The notes: generated from the letters alone by a model not told the origin. DNA of 64,000 nucleotides from Uloborus plumipes (GCA_038373865.1 JAXGGA010002019.1:62001-126000); one strand, 5' to 3'. Positions 1-12,605 are shown, numbered from the stretch's first letter. Program-made: numbers and translations.

Positions 1-614
1 ATGGTAATTAAAACTGGACTAAACCGTATCAGGTCAAAAATAAAAGTTTCAAACGCATCAAAACCCTAACCGTTTTCCTCTGAAAGTAGGTATATCCATC
101 ATAAGAAGTAAAAACATTTGCTTACATGGATTTGTTGATGGTATTACGTTTTACTACAACAAGGATTTTACATTTTGAGCAAAGCAAAATCCTTTCCGGA
201 AAATATGCGGACTAAAATTCTTTCTTAGCATTAAATCCGGAAAACGCATCCGCATATTCCTATAATTTCGTGAACGAGTTCCTTTCTTTTACTACCGATA
301 AGCTCTACTGTCGCAAAGAGATTTTGGTCGTTGTCATTGTGAGAAACGAAATCCTTTTGTTTTAAAATAAAAAGACTTGAATTTAAATGCGAAAGTTTTC
401 TCAAATAATTTATTCTATCCAACTGGGTCAGATATAGTCTAATCCTCTATTTAAATGCCTTAGATTTATTAAAATGTATTGCAATGCAGTGCTGAATCTT
501 AAATATATGCATATTTTGAATCAAAAAGTACTTTGCACATACACCCATCCACTGTTTCTATGTGCGAGATAATTTGACATATTTTTAATCATCTTCATCT
601 CTATCTCTATCTCT
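1..614. other. No gene recognised
   Basis: AT-rich sequence with no convincing reading frame or RNA gene. A CTATCT-type simple repeat at about 595-614 abuts the Helitron that follows. Confidence 0.5.
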
Positions 615-2417
615 TCTCTACTAATAATAAAGCTGAAGGTGGTTCTGTCTGTCCTTCTTTCTTTCTGTCTGTCTGTCTGTTACGCGCGTAGCGCCAAAAC
701 CGTTCGGTCGATTTTCATGCCACTTGGCACAAAATTAGTTTGTAGCATGTAGTTTTGCACCTCGAAGCGATTTTTCGAACATTCCATTTCGTTCTTTTTC
801 TATTCAAATTCTTAGAGGAAATTCGATAAAATAGGGAAGAAATATTCCATACACATTTTCAAGTCTTATGTCATTCGAAAGCTTGAAATTTTCTGCACAA
901 AATGACGTTTTTTCGAAGTTTCTACGATCATCAGGAGAGCTATAACAATTGTTTTTAGAATCCCGAAATTCAAGGCTTACCTTCAGTAAAGCAAGCCAAA
1001 CGATTCTAAAATGGCTTTGCTCGCGAATAAAATTTGTTTGAAAATAGAGATGAAATGAATTATTTTATCAACGGAAATCAACTTTTCATGTTGTTACCAT
1101 GGTTACGTTTTTATTTCGTTCTTTTTCCCTTAATAATTTTAAAAATGTATTTGTTTTTGTAACAATCCAAACTCCAAGCCTTATTAAAATAAGTCAAATG
1201 AAATATTAAAAACCGTGATAAGATGGCACCTGTCAATCAAATGAGAAATCGAGTCCTTTCCTTAAAATACAGGATACCATTCTAAATTTATCGTCTGCAA
1301 AACATATTTTACTTCATTATTAATTTATTTCAATATAAATTGCAGCAAATGGCTTGAGTGAACGAATTTAGCTTTTAATTTATCGTTTGCTGGTTGATCT
1401 TTGTCGATGTTTATTGTTTTTATTATCATTGTGATAGAATGCACGAAATTTCTATGACTAATACTTAAAATTTTTAGGATCAGTTGAGTTTAAAAGAAAA
1501 AATTGCTCCAAATATACTTTTGCAATGTGATTATTTATTGTTGGACTGTAATTTGCAGCAATAATTGCATTTAATAAATAATGAAAGACAATATTTAAAA
1601 TTATTTTTTTGGCGACTTTTTTACAATTTGGCATTCAATTCTATTTCAGTATATTTACTTCTATCTTATTGCGATATTGCAACGTTCTTTCTAAAGTATG
1701 TCATTTCGGAAAATGTATTATTTTGTTTTTGAAGTTAGGAAAGAAAACTTTCTTCTTCTTTTAAACTTTGGTAAGATTTCTGTTGTTTTCTGTGAGCAAC
1801 AAAATTTTTCTTAGTTTTTCTTTTGGCTTATTTTTGTGCACCTATCTTTGGGGTTGCATTCGAATGTCCCCAAGGGGGTGATTTACCCCTTTTATGGGGT
1901 AATCAGGGCTTTCAATGCAGACCAAAGTGATATGAATTGGCGCGACCACTTGGCGATATCTCGCCAAGCTTTTGGTCACCAAGTGTTTGACGCCAATTTG
2001 GTGACATATCGCCAAGTTGGCAATAAATTTAGCGAAAAAAAAATTTTTTGGGGTTCAATTTGGCGCTATTGGCGATATTTTGCGAAAAATCTACTGAATG
2101 ATGTTAAAATCGGCGATATTTAGGAGATTAATCATTGTAAAACATTTTTTTGCATTGTTTCGTGGCAAACTAGGGATGCAAATGTTTGAATTGTTATCTT
2201 ACTCACTTCAAGCACTGGTTTAGCATTTAAGGCATCTACTAAGAAATTTACACGTAAAAGGAAGTAGTGTGGGGTCCATACCAAATTTTTATATCATACT
2301 TTGAAGGAATTATAGTTGAATTATAACTAAAATAGAGTATTTTTTTCTGCTATATCATTTTTTTACAAATGAACTTTTAATTTTATACCACGGGCAAAGC
2401 CGTGCGTGTACCGCTAG
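615..2417 (+). mobile_element. Non-autonomous Helitron (N1)
   Basis: The left end begins TCTCTACTAATAATAAAG, a Helitron-type 5' end, followed by a GTCT-rich stretch. The right end has a short hairpin (CACGG at 2389-2393 pairing with CCGTG at 2400-2404) and closes in CTAG at 2414-2417 followed by T. A subterminal hairpin, a CTRR end and no target duplication are the established Helitron signature. No Rep or helicase frame is visible, so it would need enzymes from elsewhere. Around 1930-2110 there is a run of TGGCGATAT/CGCCAA words in both orientations. The base before the 5' end is T, not the expected A, so the exact left border could be off by a few bases inside the adjoining simple repeat. 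Confidence 0.75.
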
Positions 2418-2882
2418 TTATTTTATAAATCGCTTGCAAGAATAGGATAGAAAGAGCAATCAGTAAACGCCATCTTATAAACGGCTCGTATTTAAAAAAA
2501 AATAGAAATATGGTTTTTTTTTTGACTGAATTGGCTGCCAGAGAAATTTACTGATTTGGCTACTTTCTTAAATCTGCGAGAACGGAGAAAACTATTACAT
2601 AGTTATCAATACCACATTTCCAAGGATACAATGGGATATAGTAGGGGAAAAGACCTTTTTTTTGCATTTTGCAATTAAATAAATTAATAAAACAGTCAAA
2701 TGTATTACATTAGTTCCAGTTGCTTTTTTGTTTTTTTTCTAAATATGAAAATACTCTCGACTAAAATTTTAAGCTGTTTCTGGTTTTCAATGTGTGGAAT
2801 GCGCTTGTAAGGACGTGGAAAATATATCTGTGGCAGTAGTAAGTGTTTTATGCCATTCCAAGAAAGAGAGCAGAAAGATAAT
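2418..2882. other. No gene recognised
   Basis: AT-rich sequence. The 70-codon frame at 2705-2917 (minus) resembles no family I know and runs into the hairpin that follows. Confidence 0.4.
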
Positions 2883-3009
2883 GTTGTAGAAAGATTAATA
2901 CGCAAAACTAACAGCAACTCAGTAACTGAGCACCCCTAACTAGTATAAATTGTTAGGAATGATCAGTTACTGAGTTGCTGTTCATTTTGCATATTAATCT
3001 TACTACAAT
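2883..3009. repeat. Long-stem inverted repeat (about 127 bp)
   Basis: The left arm (2883-2940) and right arm (about 2950-3009) are nearly perfect reverse complements. They share GTTGTAGAAAGATTAAT-type sequence, then AACAGCAACTCAGTAACTGA, then CCTAAC against GTTAGG, around a loop of about 10 bases. A transcript of either strand would fold into a hairpin of roughly 57 paired positions. I see no flanking target duplication. It could be a tiny foldback MITE or a source of small RNA. The sequence supports only the fold. Confidence 0.8.
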
Positions 3010-4055
3010 CAGTTTTTAGAAATAAATGCAACTATTTATCAAAATGTTTTTATTGTCTTGTGCCACATGCTGCCAATTTTAACGATGTTATGAATTTGAA
3101 AATTAAATTGTGCTCACTTATTCATACATCGGTTGGTCTACCCTGAATGAGGTGATTATTTCAACTGAACTAAATTTTAAGGAATTAAAGGTGAATCCCA
3201 CCACGAGGAAGTAAACCTGTGAAACTTTCGATTTATATGCATAACTGGGAAAAAAATCTTCATTGCTGCAAAAGAACTTGATTATTTTGTACTGATGAAG
3301 AAAGTTCGTTAGTTCTTGAAATAATTATTTCTGAGTATTTACACACATCATTCTTACTTAGGATATATTGTATGTTTTTGAATTTATTTAGTGTTTTCCG
3401 ATATAAATTTACTAACTGCTTTGTCCAGCGTTGCACGGTCTACCTCGAAAATAAAAGTCGCGTTTTGATGAATGTTCAACAATCGGATTTAAGTGAAAGA
3501 GAAATATTGTTTGCAGTTTGCAGTTAACAAATATGAAAAAAGTAATTTCTAGGCTGAAAATTTAAATTTAAACCCGGTTGAATTTTTTAAAAAATCTTGG
3601 TGAGCACTAAACTACCTCTGTACCCAATTTGGCACAAATCCGTCTTAAAATGCGGATATGTTTTTGGAAATACTAACCTCTATGAATTTCTGATCATCAA
3701 AGAGCCTCTGTGCAAAATTTTGCAAAATCTGACGTAAAGTGCAGATTTGTATGAGCAAAATACAAACTCACATGCGTACCTATTTATATATAGTATATCC
3801 CCGTTGAACCGACGATGCCTTCATTTTTGCAACGGTTCGTTCTAGATATATACTTCTAATGGAGAAAATAGTCAAGTTAAGATTCAGAGTTAAGACATTT
3901 AAAAATTAAAGCGAAAAAATAGTTTAGTAAAAAGCACAAGATCTATCTTTTCATGTGGTCCTTATCCCCCCCCCCCCCCCATTCACTTTTATGGATATCC
4001 AAAGCATCAAAAAACAATTTGGATAAACAAATTTGACAGTTTAGTGCAACAAATA
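3010..4055. other. No gene recognised
   Basis: AT-rich sequence with a 15-base C run at 3966-3980. No coding or RNA signal found. Confidence 0.4.
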
Positions 4056-4708
4056 TTAAGGGCAATTCCACGAAACTGGAGACATCACACACGAAAAAAA
4101 ATTTCAATGTACCAATAGTTTTTTGATTTCATATGATGTAAAAAAGAATGAATTTTCATAAAATAACGCTAAAAAGGCTATAAACTCATTTCTTGTAAGT
4201 TTTATAGCTAAGTTTTGACAACACCATTTTGTGGACATGTTTTCTTGTATTAGAGCTTTGAAAGTTCATCTGTTTTTTTACTTGTGTAATTAACTGGTAT
4301 GTCTACAGTTTTATTTTTTATTGAAATTTAGTTTATGAATGAAGAGTTTAAGCCAACAAAGAAGCTTCAAACTGTTATAATTATTTTGTAAACAATTTTT
4401 ATAAATTAGTCCTCACAGTCATGTAACGTCAGTCACGAAATAGTATAAAAGTTTATTTTACTTAAACAAAACTAAACCAAAGATTACAACAAGTCATATT
4501 CTCTTCATTCATGATGATATCTTTAATATTCTTCACTTAAATATTTAAAAGTAGTTGAATTAATATATTTAAAACTTGCTTAAAATGTGTAACATCAGTC
4601 TCAGTAACATCAGTCACATTTCTCTTTTCACTAAGATACTTTAAATAAATCATACAAATGGCACTAACTGCTGCAAAAAAGCAACATATTAGGTGAGAGA
4701 AATTTAAA

Positions 4709-4891
4709 ATGACGGAAAATATGAAGATTAGCAAATCAGAAACAGTGTATGATAAAATGAGCAGAGAAAAAATACTTTTTTTTAATGATCATCTAGCTAA
4801 GTTCAAAGTAAGTTTAGAATCAAGTTTTAAAAAAGATAAATTAGGAAAAGAAATACAAGAAAATGTAGAACACAAAAGAGTCCGGTTTTAA
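4709..4891 (+). other. Small unrecognised frame inside element A
   Basis: A 60-codon frame beginning with ATG, rich in Lys and Glu, that could be a leftover piece of the element's own protein. It matches no domain I know, and its codon use is simply A-rich like its surroundings. The upstream CAGTCTC/CAGTCAC motif cluster places it just inside element A's left subterminal region. It may be chance. Confidence 0.2.
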
Positions 4892-6188
4892 ATAACACCT
4901 GCCTTTTTTTTCTTTTTTAATTGAAACTGGACAAACAAGTACTCCTAACTCTCCGTGTATGGCAGTTAAGTTAAAGTGTTTGCCAATGAAAACAGAACAT
5001 AGTTCAGTAATTTTGGACCCTACATGATCTTAGGAGACGTTCACCAGGCTGGAAAGATATCAAAACTGCTCAGATTAATGATTATTCTGAAAAGATAAGA
5101 CGCTAAAAAAACATCCGCAATACTCCTAGAAGCAGATGAATTTATTTGTAAAACAATATATAGAAATGAGAAAGCAAATTTGCGGAATTGAAACATATAT
5201 TTTTGATGTAGCAAATTACAGTACAATATTTTCGTGTGAAATGACCACAAAAGCTTCATAACAGCCTACACTACCTTTTGAAATAGTCACATTATTTTCC
5301 TAAAGATTCGGAGAACTTCAGTATTAGCGAAGAAAGTCCAAATCACAATCGATTACATGTAGGGGAGAGTGGAAATGAATGGGCCATGGTGATAAATGGG
5401 CCACTAGCAAAATATGAAAAAGTATTTCCATGAATTTTTTTTGATGCCATCAATAGATGTAGCTATTTGTTCTACTAAACTCATCCAATTTTCATTCGTT
5501 TGCGCTGAGCCATTTTCAAACTAGAGTGGCATGGTCAAGAATCTGACTAAAAAGTAAGTTTTTCCCTTTTTAGTAAAACATTTCCTAGCTAAAATGTACC
5601 AAGTATTTCACTGCATACATATGTATAAGTTAGTCTTTCCATATCTATAAACTAATTTTAACCTGTATTTTGATGTTATTTAAATTCAATGTACTCAAAA
5701 AACCTAAATATATTCCAAAAGTATAGGTGGGGCTGAATGGGCCACTATGTCATGGTAATGAATGGGCCACCTAAATATTGTTTTTCTTCCTTTTCTTTGG
5801 ATTTTCGCATTAATATGAAACACAACTGACTGTCATAAATAGATTAAGATTACTATCGTCAAAATGTGTTTGTAGTAACTTCTAAATATAATTTGCAAAT
5901 CTATATTATATTCCTATAGTACAATAGACCTCTGGTCGCAGTGCGTGACTTGAAAAAGCCCCCCTCTCTCCTTCATATTATATTCCTCACAGTACAATTT
6001 CATTTTCTTTCTTGGTAACTTAAGTTAGATATTTCTTATTCCCGATGTCTAGTAAATTAAAAAAAAACATTTTTGAATTTTGACAAGTTTGAAAATAAAG
6101 ATAAAGTTTTTGAAAGTAATTTTTAATATTATTTTTGAAATATATAAATTTTGTTAAATCATAGTGTGTATTATCTGTTATTTATATA

Positions 6189-6838
6189 CAGGGTGTCCAC
6201 TCCAATCGTGGACCAATAGCTAATTTCTAAACCGTTAGAGATAAGCATATAGTTTATTTAGGAAAAAATCTCCAAATTACGAAAGGAATTTTGGGTCTAT
6301 TCAATGTTTTTCAAAAAATCAAATTTTGAAAGAGTTACGAAATTTAAATTTTTATACAGCCCCCCAGTCCTATCAATCATATTTAGTAAAACATTCTTGA
6401 CACTGTAACGTTTAAAACTAAAAAAAATCACTCTTCTACCACAAAAATTGACCGAGTTATGACGTTTAGAAAAATCAAGATTTTGCATTATTTCATGACG
6501 TCATCGAGCGATCGCTTAAGGGACCGTATGCAAAATCCTTCAAAATCTTGATTTTTCAAAACGTCATAACTCGGTCAATTTTTGTGGTAGAAGAGTGATT
6601 TTTTTTTAGTTTTAAACGTTACAGTGTCAAGAATGTTTTACTAAATATGACTGATAGGACTGGGGGGCTGTATAAAAATTTAAATTTCGTAACTCTTTCA
6701 AAATTTGATTTTTTGAAAAACATTGAATAGACCCAAAATTCCTTTCGTAATTTGGAGATTTTTTCCTAAATAAACTATATGCTTATCTCTAACGGTTTAG
6801 AAATTAGCTATTGGTCCACGATTGGAGTGGACACCCTG
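6189..6838. mobile_element. Palindromic MITE H, copy 1 (650 bp)
   Basis: Two arms of about 297 bp (6189-6484 and 6541-6838) are almost perfect reverse complements around a short unpaired centre containing GACGTCATCGAGCGATCGC. Ends are CAGGGTGTCCACTCC and its complement, flanked by TA. A TA duplication and such ends fit the Tc1/mariner superfamily. There is no transposase. Frames that appear in the arms mirror each other and are not genes. A second copy lies in opposite orientation at 39498-40148. Confidence 0.88.
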
Positions 6839-7880
6839 TATATATATATATTTGATGTTATTTATTTCTTACAATCTCATTATTTAGTCATTTTTCTACT
6901 ACAATTGGTATGCATCAGTTTTGATGTTTATATAATTTTAAATCAGTATGATTTTGTATCATCATGTCAAGTGTCACATTTATTTTGTCATAATTAGCAA
7001 ATAAAAGATTAAATCCACATGGGCAATTCCATCGTTACAGACGTAACAATCGCAGACTTTGAACACAAATAATTCTGGTTTGGACTGATGAAAGTCTTCA
7101 ATTTTTTTTCCTGTAGTGTAACTTGATGATGTTTATGCTACATTAAATTTGAGTGCAGATTGCTTAATTACAAAAAAATACAGAAATTAAAAACTGCCTG
7201 TTACAGACGTAATTCACAAAACAGCAAAAACTCGACTATGTCATACGACTTACAATATTCCTCTGAATTATACGGAAATTTTGAACTTTTTTTTTTTAAA
7301 TACGTATTCTAGAGACTTCAAGCTTTCTAAAACCATAAAGATTGTGAGGATTTTGACTGCCGAATTTGTGAAAAAAATTCATAAACTTGTTACGGACGAA
7401 ACAAAGTGGTGTTACAGACGTAACATCTCTGATTTGAAAGTAGAAAACAGTATTTTAAAGCAGGAATAAACAAAGATTTTTGTGCTAAAACAATACAGTA
7501 GCATTAATTAACACATTATTTGAATATTTTAAGTTATACTGTAAAAGTTTTAAAAAATTTGGGTAAGTCTGAGGGAGTTGAGAGCATATGCTGATATGTC
7601 AATATGTAACAATAAATTAATGCATCTTAAGACAATTATTTCCAAGAAAGATTGACACAAGAAAAGTTTAGAAGGGCCTTCACACAAATTTATTTATTTG
7701 TATTCTTAAAATTAATGCATAATGGGGCTGCTACATAAAAAAATCGGGAAAAGTAAATTCCTCCCTGGAATCAGTGATTGGTCTTAGGAGAACTTAAAAA
7801 TTTGAAAATGTTGGATGCTATAGCAGAATACTCTAGTACCAAACTAAAATTTAACCTTCTTGGTGACAGCTGGTCAATTT

Positions 7881-7883
<3 letters not shown>

Positions 7884-7924
<41 letters not shown>
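7884..7924. repeat. 41-base T run
   Basis: An uninterrupted homopolymer of 41 T within element C. There is no adjacent target duplication to suggest a retroposon tail. Lysine-run frames here are artefacts of the run. Confidence 0.9.
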
Positions 7925-7925
<1 letters not shown>

Positions 7926-8962
7926 AATGAAAAAAATGTGTCCTTTTTCGTCCGACGTTCTTGAAATTCGAACGGCATTTTCGTATTCTGTTCGAAAACA
8001 ATGCATTTCGCGGGCTTTTGGCAAATTCGCGATGTTAGCCCACCGTTCTTCCAATTTTGGCGTCATCTTTAAAACATTTTCCTGGGGCATATAAATAATT
8101 TTAACTTTTTCTGCAAATGAAGTTTGCCCACTGAAAAAAGGAAAGAACGTCGTTGACAAATGCTGTTCTAGATCTTACTCTCTACCACACCTGGTGCCTG
8201 ACCATACCCCCAACTCCATCCACAGCTCCCTTTCCATGTGACGTAGTAAAAAAATGCCAGTTGAGGTATAAATTATAATCAGTTATACCATATGTGTATT
8301 TTATTAATCTTAAGAAATAAATTTTAATTACATGCCGACATAATTAAAAATTTTAAAATCAGAATACCAGAAACTTTAGTACTCGTACCATATTATGCTA
8401 TATACATGCATTGCTCATCCTGTGCTTTTTACCTATTTAATTGGAAATTTACTTTTGCTACGGACGTAACATAGAGCCATTTGTTATGTCCGAAATGTTA
8501 CGTCTGTAACAGCATTAATTTAAAAACTAAATCACTTGCAATATTTTTAACTATGGTGGGCAATTACTCTAAGAATTTGCCAAAAGGACCATTAAGGGTT
8601 TTTTTTTAATTTTGATTTTTTAGGACGTAATGACAACTTTTGCTTCTTTTTTGTTACAGACGTAACATCAAACTTCTTTTTTTCAAACTTCAATTACACC
8701 ATTTAGATCAATTTAAAAGAAATTAACGAATACATATTATTAAAGTACCATCTTAGTAGTTAAAATTGTGCTACAAGTAGTTATTTTTGTTTTTATTTTT
8801 CGATGAGAAATATGCATTTGAAAATGTGTTCTTTTTTCTGAATTTTACAAGTTCGTGAATATCGTACTTCCAACTAAGAAAAGAAGTATTATTCTAACTC
8901 TCACCAAAAAACCAATGCAGGATTCTTAAAATATACATCTTAAGCTTTAAAATGATGTATAA

Positions 8963-9901
8963 GGGCGATTCTCTGTAAACTGGTAATTGGCTGTCCGGAC
9001 TGAGTATTTCAAAAATATTAAAGTGTAATAAAGTATTTATCGCTCCTAATACAAGTAAAGCATTAATACTTTGTGGCCCAATTGTATTTGGAGTAATAAC
9101 AATTTAATTCTTTTTTCTAGAAATTATCTAAGCGCCAAAAACACAGTCCCCTGGCTGTCCCAATCCCATTGTCTAACTGTTAAAGATAGTATTTCAAAAA
9201 ACCTATTAACACTACATAAATTTGGCAATCAATATCTAAAAATAGAATAATGAAGCTACATTTTTCTCATGAAATAAGGTATAATTAAGTATTTCTAAAA
9301 CTTAAAATTGCCATGTAAATTCTGTCCGGAGTTTTTTCAAACAGTCCCTTGCAACAAATTCAAAGCTGTAATACGAAAAATCTATAACTTTTGAAAATTC
9401 TTTTTGGCATGAAGTTTAAAGTAATCAGTGTGAGTTTGCCAAAATCTCCGAGAACGGTGTTGAAACGCTACTTTGCTTAGTTTGAGAGCCGCATTTGTGA
9501 TGAAGGTATGCATCAGGGTCGTTGCGAAAAGTCCTCTGGGAAGTGATTTTATTAATGTCAATTAATTCAATTATAAAACGTATTAGTTATTATGTCCGCG
9601 ATTTGTGCCTAAATTGATAGGTAGTCTCGAAACTAATTATGTTCCAACAGTTTTGCAGATATTACGCAATGAAGAGCAAAAACACAGTCACCTGGCACAG
9701 TCCCCTGCCTAGTAATACTAGGCGGGGGACTTACCCCCTTTCATGATTTATCAGAAAAACACAAACTTCAATTGGCCCTCTTTCAAACCAAAGTAATAGA
9801 TTCATTTTCTGAGCAATAGTATTATAATTATACGAACATTTCAAAAAACCGTGCCCGGACAGATTTCGTGTGAAAAATGACGAGTTTACAGAGAATCGCC
9901 C
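8963..9901. mobile_element. Element D, innermost of the nest (939 bp)
   Basis: Perfect 19-bp inverted ends, GGGCGATTCTCTGTAAACT, flanked by direct ATAA (8959-8962 and 9902-9905). The interior repeats words such as CTGTCCGGAC and ACAGTCCCCTGGC near both ends. No transposase frame. As the innermost level it should be the youngest insertion in the nest. Confidence 0.85.
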
Positions 9902-11251
9902 ATAACATAGCAACATAACTTCAATATGAATTTTTGACCAATTGGTTTCACTTTTCATGGAATGGCCCACATTTTTTCATTGAATTCATTTAGTGGCCCA
10001 TTCATTACCTTCGATGGCCCATTCAACCACATGGGTGGGGTTGAATGGGCCAAATTTCAAAATTTTTATTTTCTATTATAATTCATTATAGACAGGTGCT
10101 AATCTAACTTTTGTGACTTTTTTAGATAGCCAGATAAGTAAAGTAACTAAAACACCAATTTAGAGTTAAAACAAACTGTTAGAAAAAATTACAAAAATTC
10201 AAAACCAAAAAGTGGCCCATTCATTACCAGTCTCCCCTATATCATTTTTTGTACCGTGCAAAAAAGTTTTTACACACTACACTTCAAGAAATGTGAAAAT
10301 ATTTTAGCTCCCCCCCCTCCCCCGAGTTTGAAGCTGAAGCTATATTATTAATGGTTATATTTGAGTAATATTTTTTAATAAATCAGAAGCTGGAGTAGGT
10401 AATTAGCAGCAACACTTTTTCGGCAGTGATTTTTTGAATCACCAAAAATTCAAAACAGTTTTTTGAAGTCTAATTTAGCAAAATGTGTACCGAAATTGAA
10501 GGCCGTAGTAGAGAAAGGGTTCTTGCCATTCAAAAATATAAGTAGCCAGTTAATGTCAAGTTTCGAGCAGTAAAATATTTTTGAATGGCCTAACAATGTG
10601 AATGAAATTTATTATTCGAAAGAAAAAGTAACAAAAAAAATTAGCCTTCCCCAGAAGTAGTTATTTTAAGAGGACAATTTATTATAAATTAATGTGTAAA
10701 ACTTAATTAGTGTAACTAAGATTTTGTTGCCATTCTTTATTTCTTCTAATTTAACTTCAATTTTGGGCAAAATATATGCTTTGTTAATAATTAGAGAGAC
10801 ATTATTTATTATTGTAGCAATGTTTTGTTATCGTAACATCAGTCACGAAATCTTTGTTACATCAGTCACACCTATTACATATTTTCTGTGCTATCAGTTT
10901 TTCAGTTTTTTCCATCAAGAAAAGTATTTTCATAAAGTCTGAAATCTCTACTTTTATGGGAATTTTATTTTTATGTTTCACGCTATTAGTTTGAAGAGGA
11001 TTTCAAATTGAAAAAAAGTCAATTTTAGTGATGTCGCTTTTGTGTAACATCAGTCACACATGTTTGATTCCCCATAATTTCTGTAAAAAAATTTCCCACA
11101 CCTAATGAGTTATGAAAAGACTTTTATTATACTCTGTAATTACATTTTAGTTCAAATTCAGGTGGAAAAAATCAATTTGAAGTCAGTACTGAATTTTTAA
11201 TTTAAAAATAGAGTCAAACTGTAACGTCAGTCACCGTGGAATGACCCTTAA

Positions 11252-12603
11252 CCAAAAAATTCGAGAACATACTGACCTACCAAGAACAGAGATCACAGTA
11301 ATTGCTAGAGCAAAAAAAAAAAGAATATGTATCTATCATTTTGATTGCAACTAAAAAAAAGATGATACACTGCCATATACTGCAAAAGCGTCTACAATTT
11401 GAAAGCAAAAAAAAAAAAGAAATTCATTAAACCGAGCACCTGAAAACCACGAATGTAAAGTGGGACAAAACGCTGCGCTTCATACCTCGGTGAATATTGG
11501 TCGTTCTGATGTGAAATTTTTTGCGCTCAACTTGTTTCTCGATTCTTGTTATTTCCCTTAATATGCGCAGCGGGGGGGGGGGGGGAGTGGAGAGACATTG
11601 GGCCCATGTAAAAAGTAAGAAAAGAAGAGTATTCAAAAAAGCAAATAACAAATTTTAATGCACGTTACTTGTTATTATCGCTAAGAATAAAGAATAAGAC
11701 AACAACTTTTCTAAACATTCCTTCCAAAAAATGTAATATTTATTTGATAATTATCCCCCAGCCCCTCCAAAAAAAATCATAATATTCCCTAAGTTAACAA
11801 CCGGTGTAAATATGGCAAAATACTTGGAAATTTCATCGAATTGTATAACATATGTAAATTAAATGATTAAATGATTTGAAATATAGTATCTGCAAAATAC
11901 ATCTTCACTAGAACTAGTCATTAATTGCTTGCGATGGAACTATTTTGAATATATGAGTATATGAAACCGGGCCATAAAATTAAAATACTTAATGTATAAA
12001 TCTGATCTTTGATTGTGAAATTGAGTTTCATGTGCTACTGAATTTATTGAACATTTCTAAGTAATCCATTCATATATACACTAAATCATAAATCAAGAAA
12101 AGCCTGCTTTAAAACGTAACACTATAGTTCCGACTGGTGAAGCAATTTAGTTGGAAAGTATTAAGGTATGCTACTTATACTATACGTTTTTAATTTCTAC
12201 GCTTTTTTTTTTTTTTTTGAACGAAGTTTAGAACAAAATTGCCATTTTTTTCAGTCCATTTATAACTTTTGATTAAAATGCAATAAAACAAAAGAGCTTT
12301 GTAAGATTCATCTGTAACGTTTTAAAATTTATTTTTATTCAATCAAAAGTCCGTATCTAAAAAATAGGAGATAAAAGTACTGAACAGTGTAGCTATATGT
12401 AGTAATAAGTATATATATTATTGAATAATTATGAACCGATTTTAAAACGAAAAAAGCACAAGAAAGAGTTACAAACTAAACTTCGTTTATAGTTATATTT
12501 GAAATAATTTGAAAATGTTATACTATATTAGTATTTATATGAAAGTTGACAGGGAAGGGGTTGTCATACTTCCCCATATCTCTTCCGTCTAATGCTTCCA
12601 TAA
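11252..12603. other. No gene recognised
   Basis: AT-rich sequence with a 14-base G run at 11572-11585 and an AT-rich 12.1-12.5 kb section. Nothing coding recognised. Confidence 0.4.
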
Positions 12604-12605
12604 TA

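Larger units (their letters stand above)
7021..9968. mobile_element. Element C, inserted in B, carrying a dyad-motif array
   Basis: The left end GGGCAATTCCAT and reversed right end GGGCCATTCCAT match at 11 of 12 positions, flanked by ACAT (7017-7020 and 9969-9972). The interior carries the 14-bp word GTTACAGACGTAAC or close variants at 7034, 7200, 7389, 7411, 8457, 8483, 8497 and 8653. The arms GTTAC and GTAAC are mutual complements, so each copy is a dyad that could bind a dimeric protein (inference). Element D interrupts it near its right end. The right border is less sure than the left, because B's own GGCCCATTC words occur nearby and no dyad motif lies between D and the right end. Confidence 0.6.
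5362..10237. mobile_element. Element B, inserted in A; ends like the pogo-type element G
   Basis: The left end GGGGAGAGTGGAAATGAATG and the reversed right end GGGGAGACTGGTAATGAATG match at 18 of 20 positions and continue into GGGCC. Both are flanked by TA (5360-5361 and 10238-10239). The word AATGGGCCA or its complement recurs near both ends (for example about 5376, 5735, 5761, 10010, 10045, 10213). The GGGGARAGT start and TA duplication match element G at 55.5 kb, which carries a pogo/jerky-type transposase. B is therefore probably a non-autonomous member of that group (inference). It contains palindromic MITE H1 and elements C and D. Confidence 0.72.
4060..11247. mobile_element. Element A, outermost of a four-level transposon nest
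   Basis: The left end reads GGGCAATTCCACG and the right end, reversed, GGGTCATTCCACG. Both are flanked by TTAA (4056-4059 and 11248-11251). A 14-bp word, GTAACATCAGTCAC with small variants, occurs three times near the left end (4423, 4589, 4604) and four times near the right (10833, 10856, 11043, 11221), so the two halves belong together. Element B interrupts it at 5362-10237; without B it would be about 2.3 kb. Sister elements C, D and E have other 4-bp duplications, which argues against piggyBac. The Sola superfamily is known for 4-bp duplications, so a Sola-like origin is possible but not shown. No recognisable transposase remains. Confidence 0.75.

Noticed and set aside
6779..6997. 72-codon frame across the right end of MITE H1
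   Set aside because: It starts inside a palindromic arm and reads out through TATA repeats; the arm's complement gives a mirror frame.
7771..8159. Overlapping frames with long Lys runs
   Set aside because: Produced by the 41-base T run, with no recognisable domain on either side.
7034..8666. A CRISPR array from the repeated GTTACAGACGTAAC words
   Set aside because: Spacing is irregular, the word is short and degenerate, and the context is a eukaryotic DNA transposon.
4060..11247. Element A as a piggyBac transposon because of TTAA
   Set aside because: Related elements C, D and E with the same end type have ACAT, ATAA and TATA duplications, so TTAA here is one of several targets.
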